From Chryseobacterium soli (GTDB lineage Bacteria; Bacteroidota; Bacteroidia; Flavobacteriales; Weeksellaceae), in assembly GCF_000737705.1 (NCBI RefSeq), contig NZ_JPRH01000002.1, forward strand, positions 310,001-374,000: DNA of 64,000 bases, read 5' to 3'. Below, piece by piece: positions 18,415 to 29,090 of this stretch. The stretch's first letter is position 1. Each line of letters starts with the position of its first letter. The notes beneath the pieces are model-generated. The model had not been told where the DNA came from, did not search any database, and saw only the letters and a program-made list of their open reading frames with translations. Both the position numbers and the translations under genes were made by a program.

Positions 18415-18510
18415 GCAGGAAGCCCGGAATAGGAAGTTATTAATTTCTTTTAAATACAACTGCCAACAGCTGTTTCCAGCCTCTCTTCCAGCTTCGGGCG
18501 CTCTTCAATT
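18415..18510. repeat. Imperfect inverted-repeat intergenic element, copy 2
   Basis: Starts GGCAGGAAGCCCGGAA and ends with TCTTCCAGCTTCGGGC. The right part resembles 430-455 (TCTTCCAGCTTCTGGC), and both copies have a central TATTAA. GAAGCCCG and CTTCGGGC form imperfect arms. Same family as the element at 374-460. Confidence 0.45.
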
Positions 18511-18874
18511 CCCTTACTCTTAACCCAAATTCACGTTAAAAAAGCATTCTTTCACCGGGGTGTTTTTCGTTTTTGATGTTTTACTACCATTTTTTGAAAA
18601 ATTAACTATTAATTTTCTGGATTTTGGGCAAAATTTGAGGGAGAGCTTGTTTAATTTTTTTTCTAATAATGTTTTTTTTCTGAATTTTATTTATCACTTA
18701 AGCAGATATGCAGAACCCTTCTATATTTTTTAAAAGTTCATAAAATCCTAATAAGAATCTTTTTATGAGAATCTTTTTTTCTTTTTGATTGTAATAACAT
18801 TCAATATTCTATTTTACTAGTAATTTCCACGAATTTAATACTCTTTAATTTGTTGTATATCAATAATTTAAATA
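18511..18874. other. Long AT-rich intergenic region upstream of susC
   Basis: No open frame of note on either strand and no tRNA-like or hairpin structure that I could support. Very T-rich runs. Probably the upstream regulatory region of the SusC/SusD operon. Confidence 0.5.
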
Positions 18875-18905
18875 TTGACAGTGTTAATGTTTATTAACAT
18901 ATTTG
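18875..18905 (+). promoter_or_regulatory. Probable susC promoter, TTG-N20-CATATTTG
   Basis: TTG at 18875-18877 and a near-consensus -7 (CATATTTG, one mismatch to TAnnTTTG) at 18898-18905, spacer 20 bp, 28 bp before the ATG. Confidence 0.5.
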
Positions 18906-18933
18906 TCTCCTGAATATATTAAATTTTGTTAAT

Positions 18934-21810
18934 ATGAATGTAAAATTACGTGTATTAAGTGCGGGAGTTTTGTTTTTTATCGGACAGACTGCCTGGGCAC
19001 AAAAAACTAAGGCCGATACGATCTCTAAGTCAAAAGAAACTAAAATTGATGAGGTTATTCTTACAGGCTCCTACGGGATGAAAATTACACCTGAACAATC
19101 TACCGGTTCATCATCTAAGGTTTCCGGGAATGTACTTGACAAACCATCTGCAATATCTATTGATAACGTTTTACAGGGTACTGTTCCGGGATTAATGACT
19201 ACAGCAAGCTCAGGGCAGCCGGGTGCTTCTACCATTACATTGATTCGAGGGATTTCTTCTTTGACATCAGGTAATGATCCGTTGTATATTATTGATGGAG
19301 TTCCTGTACAGTCAGGAGATATTTCAGGAGCTTTATCATCACAAAATGCGCTGTCCCTGATAAATCCTGCTGATATTGAAGATGTACAGGTTTTAAAAGA
19401 TGGGGTTGCCACTGCAATTTATGGTTCAAGAGGGGCTAACGGAGTGATTGTTATTACCACAAAAACCGGAAAAAAAGGGAAATCTAATTTTCAGTTTATA
19501 AGTGAGATAGGAGCTTCAAATGTGGCATTTGATAAATTGAAGATGCTTAATGCCCAGGAACATGTGAACTATTTAGGACAGGCATTATATAATAAATATC
19601 CGTCAACCGATCCGGTTAATGGTTTTTCAAGCCTGCAGGAGGCAACGGATTATGCAAAAACGGATATATTGAACTGGGATGGTACTACGGATACCAACTG
19701 GAGAAAATTAACCAGAAGAAATTCTCCTATCACCAACAGGTATAACCTGAGTTATTCAGGTGGGTTTAAAGATTTTACGCTATATGCATCGTTAGCCTAT
19801 CTGAAACAGGAAGGATTGTCATATGATGCCGCTTTTGACCGATATACAGGAACGATAAAAGCTAACTGGAAAGCAAGCGATAAATTAAATATTACTTTTG
19901 CAACCAATTTATCAAGAACGGTTCAGTCTGGACCAACAGATGCATCGTCCTACTCGAATCCTATTTTCTCTGGAACATTGCTTTCCCCTACGCAAAACCC
20001 TTACCTGGCTGATGGTTCCTATAACCTTGACCTGGTATACTTAAATCCTCAGTTTAACCCTTTAGCCCTTACGCAGGCAAACCTTACAAAAGGAACCTTT
20101 GATAAGGTATTAACTTCAATAAATGTTGATTATAAAATTTTACCTTATCTAACGTTTAATTCCAATTTTGGAATTGATAATACTTCAGCAAATGAGTTCA
20201 CGTATTGGAATCCCGATTTTGGAGATGGATATGATCCGTCTAATTCCAATGGCAACGGGATTTATTTCAAATCGATGAGGAATTTCTTTACCTGGAACTG
20301 GTATAACTTCCTAAACTTTAACAAAACATTTAACGGAGTACATGATGTTTCTGCCTCTATCGGTATGGAATCCACGAAAAGAACTTTGGAATATAATACC
20401 TATACCAAAAGAGGGTTTCCTTCGGGAACCAGAATCCAGTATGCGGATGCAGCAGCCAATGTTACCGACGCAACGGGAAATACCGATGCATGGACGCTTA
20501 TAGGATATATTGCAAGAGCATCTTATACCTATAATAAATTTGTAACCATTACAGGTTCTGCCAGAAGGGATACCTATTCCGGGTACACTCAAGCCGGGAA
20601 TTTCTTCGGTATCGGACTTAGCCTTGATTTAGGTAAAATGAATTTTCTGCCTTCTTATATAAACATGCTGAAATTGAGAGCCAGCTATGGAGAAAATGGT
20701 AATCAGGCTGCAAGCCCTTATGCGAAATATCCACAGTATACGCTGAATGGAAATTATCTTCAGACCAATGCCGGTTATATTCTGACTCCGGGAGCCCCTG
20801 ATGGTTTGGTTTGGGAAAAATCCAAGAAAAGAAATATTGGATTAGATTTTTCCGTGGGTAAAGGAAATTTATACGGAAGCTTTGATGTTTATTCCAATAT
20901 AAATCCTGATCAGGTATACGATGTTCCGATTTCTCCTTCTACAGGATTTAGCACAATTATTAAAAACCAGGCGGAGGTAAAATCTAATGGTTTTGAAGTA
21001 TCATTGGGGTATAGAACAAGCAATGAATCATTTAGCTGGGATGTGAAAGCCAATTATTCTTACAACGATTCCAAAGTAACCTACATCAAAGGAGATCCTA
21101 CTCCTACGACTATTCCTGGGTTAAAAGCATTTTTTCCCGGACATAATCCTACCGAATATTACACAAGATTATGGGCAGGGGTAGATCCTTCAAATGGTGA
21201 TCCGCTGTGGTATACAGATGATACAAGAACGGCAACCACTAATGATGTAAATAAAGCGAAATTGTCCTTCACAGGTCAGAAAGCACTGCCTACTCATATT
21301 GCGAGTTTGATCAACGAGTTTACCTATAAAGGATTGAAGTTATCATTCATGCTGAATTATCAGGGAGATTATTCAGTATGGGATCGATGGGGGTTTGTGT
21401 ATGAATCTGATGGACAATATTCAACGGTGAATACATCTACTGCAGCATTATATGACTCCTGGAGTCCTAGCAATCCAAATGCTTCAATGCCTAAACAAGT
21501 ATTTAATGGTAATAAATCTTCAAATGCCAACTCTACAAGATATTTATATAAGGGAGATAATATCAGGTTAAGAAATGTAGAACTGGGATATACATTTAAG
21601 GGGTCAGTACTTAATGTAAAAGGCCTTAGAGGGATTTACGCCTATGTAAGAGGAGTGAATTTATATACGTATGCATTTGATAAAAAACTCCGTTTTGATC
21701 CTGAAGCCAACTCCAATGCTTTCAGTTACACGGTATCTAATTTAGGAGCATATGACATGACACAACCCAATATGAGACAGTATGTTTTTGGGGTACAGGT
21801 TGATTTTTAA
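18934..21810 (+). CDS. SusC/RagA-family TonB-linked outer-membrane transporter
   Basis: 958 aa. Signal peptide to about WAQ (residue 23). A short linker leads directly to the TonB box-like [12 protein letters not shown] and the plug ([22 protein letters not shown]; the [18 protein letters not shown] signature typical of SusC). A ~22-stranded barrel ends in VFGVQVDF. It lacks the N-terminal carboxypeptidase-like domain that many SusC proteins carry, explaining its short length. With the SusD protein 20 bp downstream it forms an outer-membrane uptake complex for an oligosaccharide or peptide. No glycosidase or regulator lies in the same operon, so the ligand is unknown. Confidence 0.95.
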   Translation: MNVKLRVLSAGVLFFIGQTAWAQKTKADTISKSKETKIDEVILTGSYGMKITPEQSTGSSSKVSGNVLDKPSAISIDNVLQGTVPGLMTTASSGQPGASTITLIRGISSLTSGNDPLYIIDGVPVQSGDISGALSSQNALSLINPADIEDVQVLKDGVATAIYGSRGANGVIVITTKTGKKGKSNFQFISEIGASNVAFDKLKMLNAQEHVNYLGQALYNKYPSTDPVNGFSSLQEATDYAKTDILNWDGTTDTNWRKLTRRNSPITNRYNLSYSGGFKDFTLYASLAYLKQEGLSYDAAFDRYTGTIKANWKASDKLNITFATNLSRTVQSGPTDASSYSNPIFSGTLLSPTQNPYLADGSYNLDLVYLNPQFNPLALTQANLTKGTFDKVLTSINVDYKILPYLTFNSNFGIDNTSANEFTYWNPDFGDGYDPSNSNGNGIYFKSMRNFFTWNWYNFLNFNKTFNGVHDVSASIGMESTKRTLEYNTYTKRGFPSGTRIQYADAAANVTDATGNTDAWTLIGYIARASYTYNKFVTITGSARRDTYSGYTQAGNFFGIGLSLDLGKMNFLPSYINMLKLRASYGENGNQAASPYAKYPQYTLNGNYLQTNAGYILTPGAPDGLVWEKSKKRNIGLDFSVGKGNLYGSFDVYSNINPDQVYDVPISPSTGFSTIIKNQAEVKSNGFEVSLGYRTSNESFSWDVKANYSYNDSKVTYIKGDPTPTTIPGLKAFFPGHNPTEYYTRLWAGVDPSNGDPLWYTDDTRTATTNDVNKAKLSFTGQKALPTHIASLINEFTYKGLKLSFMLNYQGDYSVWDRWGFVYESDGQYSTVNTSTAALYDSWSPSNPNASMPKQVFNGNKSSNANSTRYLYKGDNIRLRNVELGYTFKGSVLNVKGLRGIYAYVRGVNLYTYAFDKKLRFDPEANSNAFSYTVSNLGAYDMTQPNMRQYVFGVQVDF

Positions 21811-21830
21811 TTATTTAAAATCTTAAAAAA

Positions 21831-23261
21831 ATGAAAAAAATAAAAATTTTATTAATAGTATTGGTAGGGGCAACATTAAGTTCTTGTAAACAAGAATTTT
21901 CTGAAGAATTGCCGCGTGTAACACTTCCTCTGGATCAGGCCATCAGCAATGAAAAAATATTAAATACAGCTGTAAATGGTTTGTATGGACTTTATCAGAC
22001 GCAAACCAATGGTGATGCGCTGAATTCTTACGGAGCGATGATTCCTACTTTAGAGGAACTCCTTGCGGATAATGGTTTTGTTGCTATAAAAAACTCAAAC
22101 AGATTTTCTACTACAAGAGATTCCAATCTTACTTTTTACACACAAAATAATGCTGATATTGCTACACTATGGTTGAGTTTGTATAAGATTATAGCCAATG
22201 CTAATTTCGTTATAAGTTATGAAGGAAAAATTCCTGATGATCCAAATACATCCGGAACACCTGAGAATTTATTTGGTCAGGCATACGTGGTAAGAGCAAT
22301 GGCATATTCATCTTTGGTATCATTGTTTAGCGATAATTTTAATGGTTCGAATCCGGATGTCGGAGTTCCACTTCCTTTGGATTTTAAACCGGGAACAAAT
22401 CTGCCCAGAGCGAGTGTAAAACAGGTATATGACCAGATACTTTCTGATTTAACGAAAGCAGGTTCTTTAATAGGGACTGACAATGGTAATAAAAAGTTTA
22501 ATGCTGTTGCTGTTGATCTTTTACTATCAAGATATTATCTGGCCGTGAAAAACTATGCCCAGGCTAATACATATGCACAAAAAGTTCTTGACAACTCATC
22601 GTATACTTTATTACCTTCCTCAGGTGTTGCTAATTTCTTTGGAGTAGACGGTGAAGGAAATCCTGAAACAATTTTCCAGATTGATTATAATGCTTTAGAC
22701 TTACCGGGAGATAACGATGGGATTACAGCAACATGGTCTTCTGTAGGCAGATACAAGCAGAATTTTGCTACCCAGACATTCTTTAATAAATTAGGAACTA
22801 ATGACGTCAGAAGAGGAACATGGTACAGAAATACCGGATATGTTCTGACTCTGAATGATAATCCTAAACCTATAGATGTTATGAAATACACCGTAACAGA
22901 CAGAGACGTTGTAGTGATGAGAAAGACAGAAGCTGTTTTTAATCAGTTGGAAGCTTTATATTATACAAATCCTGCAGATGCTCTTACGAAGTTAAATGCA
23001 TGGGTGAAAGGATATAGAGATACTGGATACAGCTACTCTGGCTCAGGCACAAATCTGTTGCAAGAAATTCTAATGCAGAAAAACCTGGAAATGTTTCTGG
23101 AAGGATTCAGATACAGTGATTTGAAAAGAAACGGGATTTCTTTCGTAAATCCTCAGACACAGGTGGCACTTACTCCATCTAAAGTTCAGTTTAAAGCTTT
23201 CCCGCTTCCACAGGCTGAACTTAACACCAATACATTGATTTCACAATTTCCGGGATATTAA
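21831..23261 (+). CDS. SusD/RagB-family nutrient-binding lipoprotein
   Basis: 476 aa. Lipoprotein signal with LSSC (Cys19), so exported to the outer-membrane surface. The N-terminal SusD-like TPR region (NTAVNGLYGLYQTQTNG; AYVVRAMAYSSLVSLFSDN; VPLPLDFKPG) and C-terminal RagB/SusD domain (EMFLEGFRYSDLKRNGI; PLPQAELNTN) are in the normal order and length. It lids the SusC barrel. Co-transcribed with susC and ended by a terminator. Confidence 0.95.
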   Translation: MKKIKILLIVLVGATLSSCKQEFSEELPRVTLPLDQAISNEKILNTAVNGLYGLYQTQTNGDALNSYGAMIPTLEELLADNGFVAIKNSNRFSTTRDSNLTFYTQNNADIATLWLSLYKIIANANFVISYEGKIPDDPNTSGTPENLFGQAYVVRAMAYSSLVSLFSDNFNGSNPDVGVPLPLDFKPGTNLPRASVKQVYDQILSDLTKAGSLIGTDNGNKKFNAVAVDLLLSRYYLAVKNYAQANTYAQKVLDNSSYTLLPSSGVANFFGVDGEGNPETIFQIDYNALDLPGDNDGITATWSSVGRYKQNFATQTFFNKLGTNDVRRGTWYRNTGYVLTLNDNPKPIDVMKYTVTDRDVVVMRKTEAVFNQLEALYYTNPADALTKLNAWVKGYRDTGYSYSGSGTNLLQEILMQKNLEMFLEGFRYSDLKRNGISFVNPQTQVALTPSKVQFKAFPLPQAELNTNTLISQFPGY

Positions 23262-23287
23262 TATACTATCCTGATCATTAAAATTTG

Positions 23288-23312
23288 AAGCCCTGCTCAA
23301 GCAGGGCTTTTT
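23288..23312 (+). terminator. Intrinsic terminator of the susCD operon
   Basis: AAGCCCTGC (23288-23296), loop TCAA, GCAGGGCTT (23301-23309) followed by T. Confidence 0.85.
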
Positions 23313-23450
23313 ACTATATAAACTTGTAATATTATAAACAAATGTATGCTAAACATGAACTCCTGTAAGGGAATATGAATGATATTAAATGAAATATGTA
23401 TTTTTATAATAATTAGAGTGGTAGTATTTTCATGTTCTAAAATTAAGACG

Positions 23451-23868
23451 ATGAATAAGATTTTACATTTTCTTTTTACTTTTATTCCTCTGTATTTTGG
23501 GCAGTGAGGATCAGTTGATAAAAGATTTATGAAAAAAATGAAAAATTTTAAGAAAGAAGATTTTCCGGAAATCAAATTCAATACTCCCTACTTGTTGGAA
23601 GGTATTTATATATCAACGATAATGGGAAGCTCTATTTTTTTGCTAATCCTGGTAAGTTGAAAAAAATTGAAGCGGAAAAGGATTTCAATGCTTTCAGCGG
23701 TATTTTGTCTAAAAAGAATAAGAGGGTATTATATAGGGAACAGGCTTTTCATTCTATTTTTGGGATGGATATGGGGAACGGAATATACAAACAGGAAATA
23801 AAGCTGCTGCCAATACAATTTACTTTCAGAATGGAAATCGTTGTTATGTATATTCAGTCACCAATTAA
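23451..23868 (+). pseudogene. Decayed gene for a small secreted protein
   Basis: ATG at 23451 opens a good signal peptide (MNKILHFLFTFIPLYFGQ) and meets a TGA at once. Plausible protein text then continues in other frames: FKKEDFPEIKFNTPYLL, YLYINDNGKLYFFANPGKL then KKNKRVLYREQAFHS (frame of 23657), and finally AAANTIYFQNGNRCYVYSVTN ending at 23868. At least three frameshifts or stops are needed to join them. The open stretch at 23657-23941 is only a piece of it. Protein family not recognised. Confidence 0.6.
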
Positions 23869-23899
23869 GAATGATATAGATGAGTTGTTAAGGGGATTT

Positions 23900-24835
23900 C
23901 TACTTCCAAAAACCATGAGTTTGTGCCCAGGTTTTAAATAAATCCGGCCATGCAGCTACAGGACTGCCCTTTTTACCCAATCCCCAGCCGTGACCGCCAG
24001 TCGGAAATAAATGCAATTCAGTCACCACATTCACTTTCTGTAATGCATGGAAGAGCAAGACACTATTATCTACGGGAGAAATAGGATCATCAACTGCGTG
24101 CGCTAAAAAGATGGGCGGAGTAGCTTTGTTCACTTGTTTTTCTACAGAGTAAGCCGTTTCTTCTGTTGTAGAAGCCGTATTCCCGAGAATACTTTTAAAA
24201 GAATGGGTATGATTATTAGGAGGAAGCATCGAAACAACCGGATAAATGAGTCCCGCAAAATTAGGTTTTGCTGATAGAGAATCAATAGTATCCACAGGTT
24301 GATAAAACTTTTTATCAGGTTGCGTTGCTGTCATTCCGGCTAAATGTCCACCTGCGGAGAACCCTAAGATTCCTATTTTATTAGGATCAATTCCATATTT
24401 TGGAGCTAGATTTCGAATCATCCGTATCGCTCTTTGAGCATCTTCAAAAGGAACATTCACGGATTTCCAGTTTTCCTGTGGAAGTCTGTAGATCAGTTCA
24501 AAAGCAGTAATGCCTTCAGACTGAAGCCAACTGGCAGCAGGAGTACTTTCTTTTCCCAGTTCAATATGGGAATATCCACCGCCACTGATCACTAAAATAG
24601 CAGTGCCATTAGGTTTTTTAGGTGAGTGAACAATTAATCTTGGATTAGATATAGCAGTAACAGATCCTTTAGAACTAATGAGTTCCATTCCTCTTGAGCC
24701 GCCAGTATCCGGCATATTGTTTACCCATAAAGGGATTTGCTCCAGATCAGGTGAAATTTGGTATTTTTCAGGGGATTGTGCTTGATATTGGTTTCCTGCA
24801 GCAAACAATACGATAAAACAAATGAGAGATTTCAT
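23900..24835 (-). CDS. Secreted alpha/beta hydrolase, esterase/lipase-like
   Basis: 311 aa. Signal peptide to about YQAQ (residue 19). Oxyanion motif SGGGY, nucleophile elbow GFSAGG, acid in HAVDDPISP and catalytic His in GGHGWG give a complete Ser-Asp-His triad. The order is like the BD-FAE/acetyl-xylan-esterase-like secreted esterases of Bacteroidota. Likely deacetylates or hydrolyses small esters in the periplasm. It lies 46 bp downstream of the AraC regulator on the same strand and may share its transcript. Confidence 0.85.
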   Translation of the reverse strand: MKSLICFIVLFAAGNQYQAQSPEKYQISPDLEQIPLWVNNMPDTGGSRGMELISSKGSVTAISNPRLIVHSPKKPNGTAILVISGGGYSHIELGKESTPAASWLQSEGITAFELIYRLPQENWKSVNVPFEDAQRAIRMIRNLAPKYGIDPNKIGILGFSAGGHLAGMTATQPDKKFYQPVDTIDSLSAKPNFAGLIYPVVSMLPPNNHTHSFKSILGNTASTTEETAYSVEKQVNKATPPIFLAHAVDDPISPVDNSVLLFHALQKVNVVTELHLFPTGGHGWGLGKKGSPVAAWPDLFKTWAQTHGFWK

Positions 24836-24881
24836 AAGTTAGAGAGGGTAATAATCTAAAATCGATGCTGTTGATATTTAC

Positions 24882-25805
24882 TTATTCTAAAAAGATCGTA
24901 GCATTCTGGTAGCTCTTGGGGGTAACGCCCACCAATTGTTTAAATACGCGGGTAAAATAATTGGTGTCGGAAAAACCTGTCTGGTAAGCCGTTTCTTTAA
25001 TGCTGTTCTGTCCCGCTAATAATTCCTTGGCTTTATTAATTCTTTCCTGTAAAATAAAATCATTCGGGGAAGTTCCCAGTTCATCTTTAAACATTTTAAA
25101 GAAATTAGATTTACTTACATACGCCAGTTGGGCAATGCTTTCAATCGACAGTTTCTGATGAAGGTTTTTTTTGATATAATCTACCGCAAACCCTATCCTC
25201 GATTTATTTTTGGCAATATTCTTTTCTACCATGCTTCTGGCCTGCGTTTGCATAAGCCGTATAAGCAATTCTTTCAACGCAAAATCCGCCATGATATCTT
25301 TTTGTGAATTGTCATCCATAGCAATTCTCATGATATTGTTGGTCGCAGAAACAAGGGACTTATTGTTGAATAGAAAATATTCATCCAGTTGGAGATTCCA
25401 TGTTGAGGTTTCATCCACTTTCGGTAAACTGTAATTTAAATAATTAAGAGAATTTTCAATAAATTCAGGATTAAGGCTTAAAGAAATGCATTGGGTAGGT
25501 GTTTCATCCGCTTCAGGAAAATCAATGACCATGGTTTCTCCGGGGGAAACTAAAACACTTTCTCCAGGGAAATAATCAAAATAATTCGTTTTATTTTCCA
25601 GTTTCATATGTTTTTTACCACGGAGCATTGCCGTAAAAGCAATATTCTCAAAATGCAGTTTTACATTAAAAGCAGCCTTATGGGTTTCATAGATGCTGAA
25701 TTCGCAGTTGTTTAGATTGAAGGTAGTCTGATTTTCAATAAGGCTCAACAGCTGATTTTCTGTTTTTACTTCAGGAGTATTTAATAAAAATTTATTATTA
25801 TTCAT
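24882..25805 (-). CDS. AraC-family transcriptional regulator (AraC_N type)
   Basis: 307 aa. N-terminal ~180 residues form a cupin-like ligand domain with FPGESVLVSPGETMVIDFP. Two C-terminal helix-turn-helices follow: IESIAQLAYVSKSNFFKMFKDELG and IKETAYQTGFSDTNYFTRVFKQ, ending in the family signature GVTPKSY. It is divergent from the aldehyde dehydrogenase with a 180-bp intergenic region, and AraC_N regulators commonly control adjacent alcohol/aldehyde dehydrogenases. I infer activation of the 25986-29474 genes by an alcohol or aldehyde. Confidence 0.88.
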   Translation of the reverse strand: MNNNKFLLNTPEVKTENQLLSLIENQTTFNLNNCEFSIYETHKAAFNVKLHFENIAFTAMLRGKKHMKLENKTNYFDYFPGESVLVSPGETMVIDFPEADETPTQCISLSLNPEFIENSLNYLNYSLPKVDETSTWNLQLDEYFLFNNKSLVSATNNIMRIAMDDNSQKDIMADFALKELLIRLMQTQARSMVEKNIAKNKSRIGFAVDYIKKNLHQKLSIESIAQLAYVSKSNFFKMFKDELGTSPNDFILQERINKAKELLAGQNSIKETAYQTGFSDTNYFTRVFKQLVGVTPKSYQNATIFLE

Positions 25806-25985
25806 TTCTAAACATTTTTTGTTGCCTTCTTACTCAAATATAGAAATTTTAATACGATACAGTTGTTAATAAAATGATAAAATTGAAGCTCTGTACGATT
25901 TTGATGTTTTTTTGTAGGATTTTGCTATGCCGTTGTCTCAGTTAAATGTAATTTGGTTGGAGAGAAAAAACAAAATTATACTAAT

Positions 25986-27515
25986 ATGAGCACTATTACA
26001 GAACAGAAATCAGACAGCGTTTTACAGCGCCCTGAATTTAAAAGCAAATATGATAACTATATCGGAGGTAAATTTACAGCACCGGTTAACGGTCAGTATT
26101 TTGACGTAGTTTCACCCGTTGACGGTAAAAACTTTACCCAGGCAGCACATTCCTCTAAAGAAGATTTGGAATTAGCCGTAAATGCAGCAGAAAAAGCATT
26201 TCAAACCTGGAAAAATACATCCTCTACAGAAAGGAGCATCATTCTTAATAAAATTGCCGACAGAATCGAGCAGAACCTGGAATATCTTGCGATTGTAGAA
26301 ACCGTTGACAATGGTAAAGCCGTAAGAGAAACCTTGGCCGCAGATTTACCTTTAGCAGTAGATCATTTCAGATACTTTGCCTCCGTAATCCGTGCAGATG
26401 AGGGATCTCACAACGAATTAGATAAAGATACCGTTTCCCTGATCGTTCACGAACCGCTGGGAGTAATTGCACAGATCATCCCATGGAATTTTCCTTTATT
26501 AATGGCTATCTGGAAGCTGGCTCCTGCATTGGCAGCAGGAAACTGTGTTGTATTGAAGCCTGCAGAAAGCACTCCGATCTCTATTATGGTTTTAATGGAA
26601 ATCATTGGCGACTTACTGCCTCCGGGAGTAATAAATATTGTAAACGGTTTCGGAGCAGAATTGGGTAGAGCCTTAGTAACCAATCCAAAAGTGGCCAAAG
26701 CGGCATTTACAGGTTCTACAGCTACAGGACGTCTTGTGATGCAGTATGCGACAGAAAATATTATACCGGTTACCTTAGAATTAGGAGGAAAATCTCCCAA
26801 TGTGTTCTTTAGCTCAGTAATGGATGCAGATGATGCATTTTTAGATAAAGCTATTGAAGGAGCTGTTCTTTTTGCCTTAAATCAAGGTGAAATTTGTACA
26901 TGCCCTTCAAGGTTGCTGGTTCAGGAAGATATTGCAGATGCCTTCATTGCAAAAGTAATCGAAAGAGTAAAAGCAATCAAGGTTGGAAATCCACTGGATA
27001 AAACCGTGATGATGGGAGCGCAGGCTTCTCAGATTCAAAAAGATAAAATTCTTTCCTACATTAAATTAGGAAAAGAAGAAGGAGCGGAAGTCCTTGTCGG
27101 CGGAGACGTTAATCATGTTGGAGAAGGACTGGAAAACGGATATTACATCCAGCCGACGATCTTCAAAGGAAATAATAGAATGAGAATCTTTCAGGAAGAA
27201 ATTTTCGGACCTGTGCTTGCCTTCACCACCTTCAAAGATGAGGAAGAAGGAATAAAAATCGCGAATGATACCATTTATGGTCTTGGAGCAGGAGTGTGGA
27301 CCAGAGATGCCCACCAGCTTTACAATGTTCCGCGTCAGATTCAGGCGGGGAGAGTTTGGGTGAACCAATACCACTCTTACCCTGCAGGAGCACCTTTCGG
27401 AGGGTACAAGCAATCCGGAATCGGTAGAGAAAACCACAAAATGATGCTGGATCACTACCGTCAGACTAAAAATATGTTGATTTCGTACAACAAAAACAAA
27501 TTAGGTTTCTTTTAA
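25986..27515 (+). CDS. Aldehyde dehydrogenase, acetaldehyde dehydrogenase (ExaC/AcoD) type
   Basis: 509 aa from ATG 25986; a TTG at 25953 would add 11 residues with no support. NAD-binding region [22 protein letters not shown], general base Glu in LELGGKSPN, catalytic C304 in GEICTCPSR with a second Cys two residues on, and C-terminal [13 protein letters not shown]. Length and the CTCPSR active site fit the ~506-aa acetaldehyde dehydrogenase group. Oxidises acetaldehyde to acetate with NAD(P). The next genes (alcohol dehydrogenase, DUF779) make an alcohol-to-acid pathway likely. Confidence 0.92.
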   Translation: MSTITEQKSDSVLQRPEFKSKYDNYIGGKFTAPVNGQYFDVVSPVDGKNFTQAAHSSKEDLELAVNAAEKAFQTWKNTSSTERSIILNKIADRIEQNLEYLAIVETVDNGKAVRETLAADLPLAVDHFRYFASVIRADEGSHNELDKDTVSLIVHEPLGVIAQIIPWNFPLLMAIWKLAPALAAGNCVVLKPAESTPISIMVLMEIIGDLLPPGVINIVNGFGAELGRALVTNPKVAKAAFTGSTATGRLVMQYATENIIPVTLELGGKSPNVFFSSVMDADDAFLDKAIEGAVLFALNQGEICTCPSRLLVQEDIADAFIAKVIERVKAIKVGNPLDKTVMMGAQASQIQKDKILSYIKLGKEEGAEVLVGGDVNHVGEGLENGYYIQPTIFKGNNRMRIFQEEIFGPVLAFTTFKDEEEGIKIANDTIYGLGAGVWTRDAHQLYNVPRQIQAGRVWVNQYHSYPAGAPFGGYKQSGIGRENHKMMLDHYRQTKNMLISYNKNKLGFF

Positions 27516-27527
27516 TTTTAAATAGTA

Positions 27528-27654
27528 GGGCGTGCCCGTTTGCCTTGCTATAGCAGGGCAAAACGGTCGGGCTTTCCAGGGCTTCACTTCGTTACGGTGC
27601 TCTATTTCATTGCGCACCGGCTCGTTCCTCGCCGCCCTTCCAATCCCTCACGCG
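27528..27654. repeat. GC-rich structured intergenic repeat
   Basis: Begins GGGCGTGCCCG, has GTCGGGCTTTCC in the middle and ends AATCCCTCACGCG. The stretch is clearly GC-rich in AT-rich surroundings. Two stem-loops are visible: CCGTTTGCCTTGCTA with TAGCAGGGCAAAACGG (mismatched), and CGGTGC (27595-27600) with GCACCG. The GGGCGTGCC...GTCGGGCTTT...ATCCCTCACGC layout is, from memory, that of a repeat scattered in Flavobacteriia genomes. Non-coding. Confidence 0.6.
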
Positions 27655-27777
27655 AACAACCATTTGTCCTTGCCTGAACTATTTTAGGTGAGCAGGAAGT
27701 TTCATTAGCATTAACAAGGTTCAAAATCTTGACAAGGCTTTTTTAATTTAATTAAAAACTAACTCAAAAAAATAACT

Positions 27778-28812
27778 ATGATTCCAAAAACAATGAAGGC
27801 TGCAGTGGTACAAGGCTACGGACAGCCCCTAAAAATCGAAGAAGTTCCCGTAAGAGCACCCGGAAGATATGAAGTCTTGGTAAAAGTAATAGCCTGTGGG
27901 GTTTGTCATACCGATCTTCATGCGGTAGATGGCGACTGGCCGGTAAAACCGAAAATGCCTTTGATTCCCGGACATGAAGGAGTCGGTATCGTAGTAGCAT
28001 GTGGCCCCGAAGCCTTCGTAAAAGAAGGTGATGCTGTAGGAGTCCCATGGTTATACAGTGCTTGCGGATGCTGCGATTACTGTATCACAGGCTGGGAAAC
28101 TCTTTGTGAAGCTCAAAAAAATGGCGGCTATAGCGTAGATGGGAGTTTTGCAGAATATGTAATTGCCGATTCAAGATATGTGGGGCATTTAAAATCAAAT
28201 GCCAATTTTCTGGAAATAGCACCCATTCTTTGTGCAGGAGTAACCGTTTATAAAGGCTTAAAAGAAACAGAAACAAAACCGGGAGAATGGGTGGCCATCT
28301 CTGGAATTGGAGGATTGGGGCACGTTGCAGTACAATATGCAAAAGCAATGGGAATGCATGTTGCTGCCATTGATGTTTCCGATGATAAACTGGAACTGGC
28401 AAAAAAGCTGGGGGCAGATCTTGTGGTGAATGCAAAAGATACAGATCCGGGAAAATACCTGCATAAAGAAGTAGGAGGGATGCATGGCGCATTAATCACT
28501 GCAGTCTCTCCAATAGCCTTCAAGCAGGGCATTGATGTGTTAAGAAGAAAAGGAACCATCGCACTGAACGGGCTTCCTCCAGGTTCATTTGAGCTGCCTA
28601 TTTTTGAAACGGTGTTAAAGAGAATTACCGTGAGAGGATCTATCGTAGGAACCAGAAAAGATATGCAGGAAGCATTGGATTTTGCCAATGAAGGATTGGT
28701 AAAAGCGACGGTAACCGCTGCCAAATTGGAAGATATCAATGAAGTTTTCGATAAAATGAAAAAAGGACAGATTGATGGCAGAATCGTTTTAGATATTGCC
28801 GGTTCTAATTAA
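27778..28812 (+). CDS. adhP: Zinc-dependent alcohol dehydrogenase AdhP
   Basis: 344 aa medium-chain dehydrogenase. Catalytic zinc ligands C40 (IACGVCHTD) and H66-E67 (PGHEGVG); structural zinc cysteines C96, C99, C102 and C110 in [20 protein letters not shown]-binding GIGGLGH. Oxidises primary alcohols such as ethanol to aldehydes with NAD+. It follows the aldehyde dehydrogenase after a 262-bp gap filled by the GC-rich repeat and ends in a strong terminator. Activity class sure; physiological substrate inferred. Confidence 0.93.
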   Translation: MIPKTMKAAVVQGYGQPLKIEEVPVRAPGRYEVLVKVIACGVCHTDLHAVDGDWPVKPKMPLIPGHEGVGIVVACGPEAFVKEGDAVGVPWLYSACGCCDYCITGWETLCEAQKNGGYSVDGSFAEYVIADSRYVGHLKSNANFLEIAPILCAGVTVYKGLKETETKPGEWVAISGIGGLGHVAVQYAKAMGMHVAAIDVSDDKLELAKKLGADLVVNAKDTDPGKYLHKEVGGMHGALITAVSPIAFKQGIDVLRRKGTIALNGLPPGSFELPIFETVLKRITVRGSIVGTRKDMQEALDFANEGLVKATVTAAKLEDINEVFDKMKKGQIDGRIVLDIAGSN

Positions 28813-28835
28813 TATATTGAGGTTAATGTAAGAGG

Positions 28836-28866
28836 CCTGGCAAAATAAAGTTGCCAGGTTTTTTTT
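28836..28866 (+). terminator. Intrinsic terminator
   Basis: CCTGGCAA (28836-28843) pairs with TTGCCAGG (28851-28858) and is followed by eight T. Confidence 0.85.
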
Positions 28867-28911
28867 AACTTTAATAATGCTAAAACTAATTGAGTTAAGG
28901 TACTATATTTG

Positions 28912-28939
28912 AATAAGCAATAAGCAATAAGCAATAAGC
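28912..28939. repeat. Four tandem AATAAGC heptamers
   Basis: AATAAGC is repeated four times without error, directly after a TATATTTG box at 28904-28911. Short tandem repeat in the leader region of the DUF779 gene; it could vary in copy number. Confidence 0.7.
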
Positions 28940-29090
28940 TCTTGAGGCCATCTTGAAAATGAAATGAAAAAGTAATATATAACGCTATTCAATTCAATTT
29001 TTATCGCAGATAAAAATCCCTTCGCATTAGAAACGTGTCAAAATAAAAAAGATAGCGCCTTTGCGATTATCCAACAAATACCCAATAGAA

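Noticed and set aside
23657-23941. 94-aa open frame treated as a gene
   Set aside because: It is one fragment of a frame-broken gene; the reading frame of the neighbouring segments differs and the end overlaps the convergent hydrolase.
28248-28739. 163-aa and other frames opposite adhP
   Set aside because: The adhP motifs are complete; these are antisense shadows.
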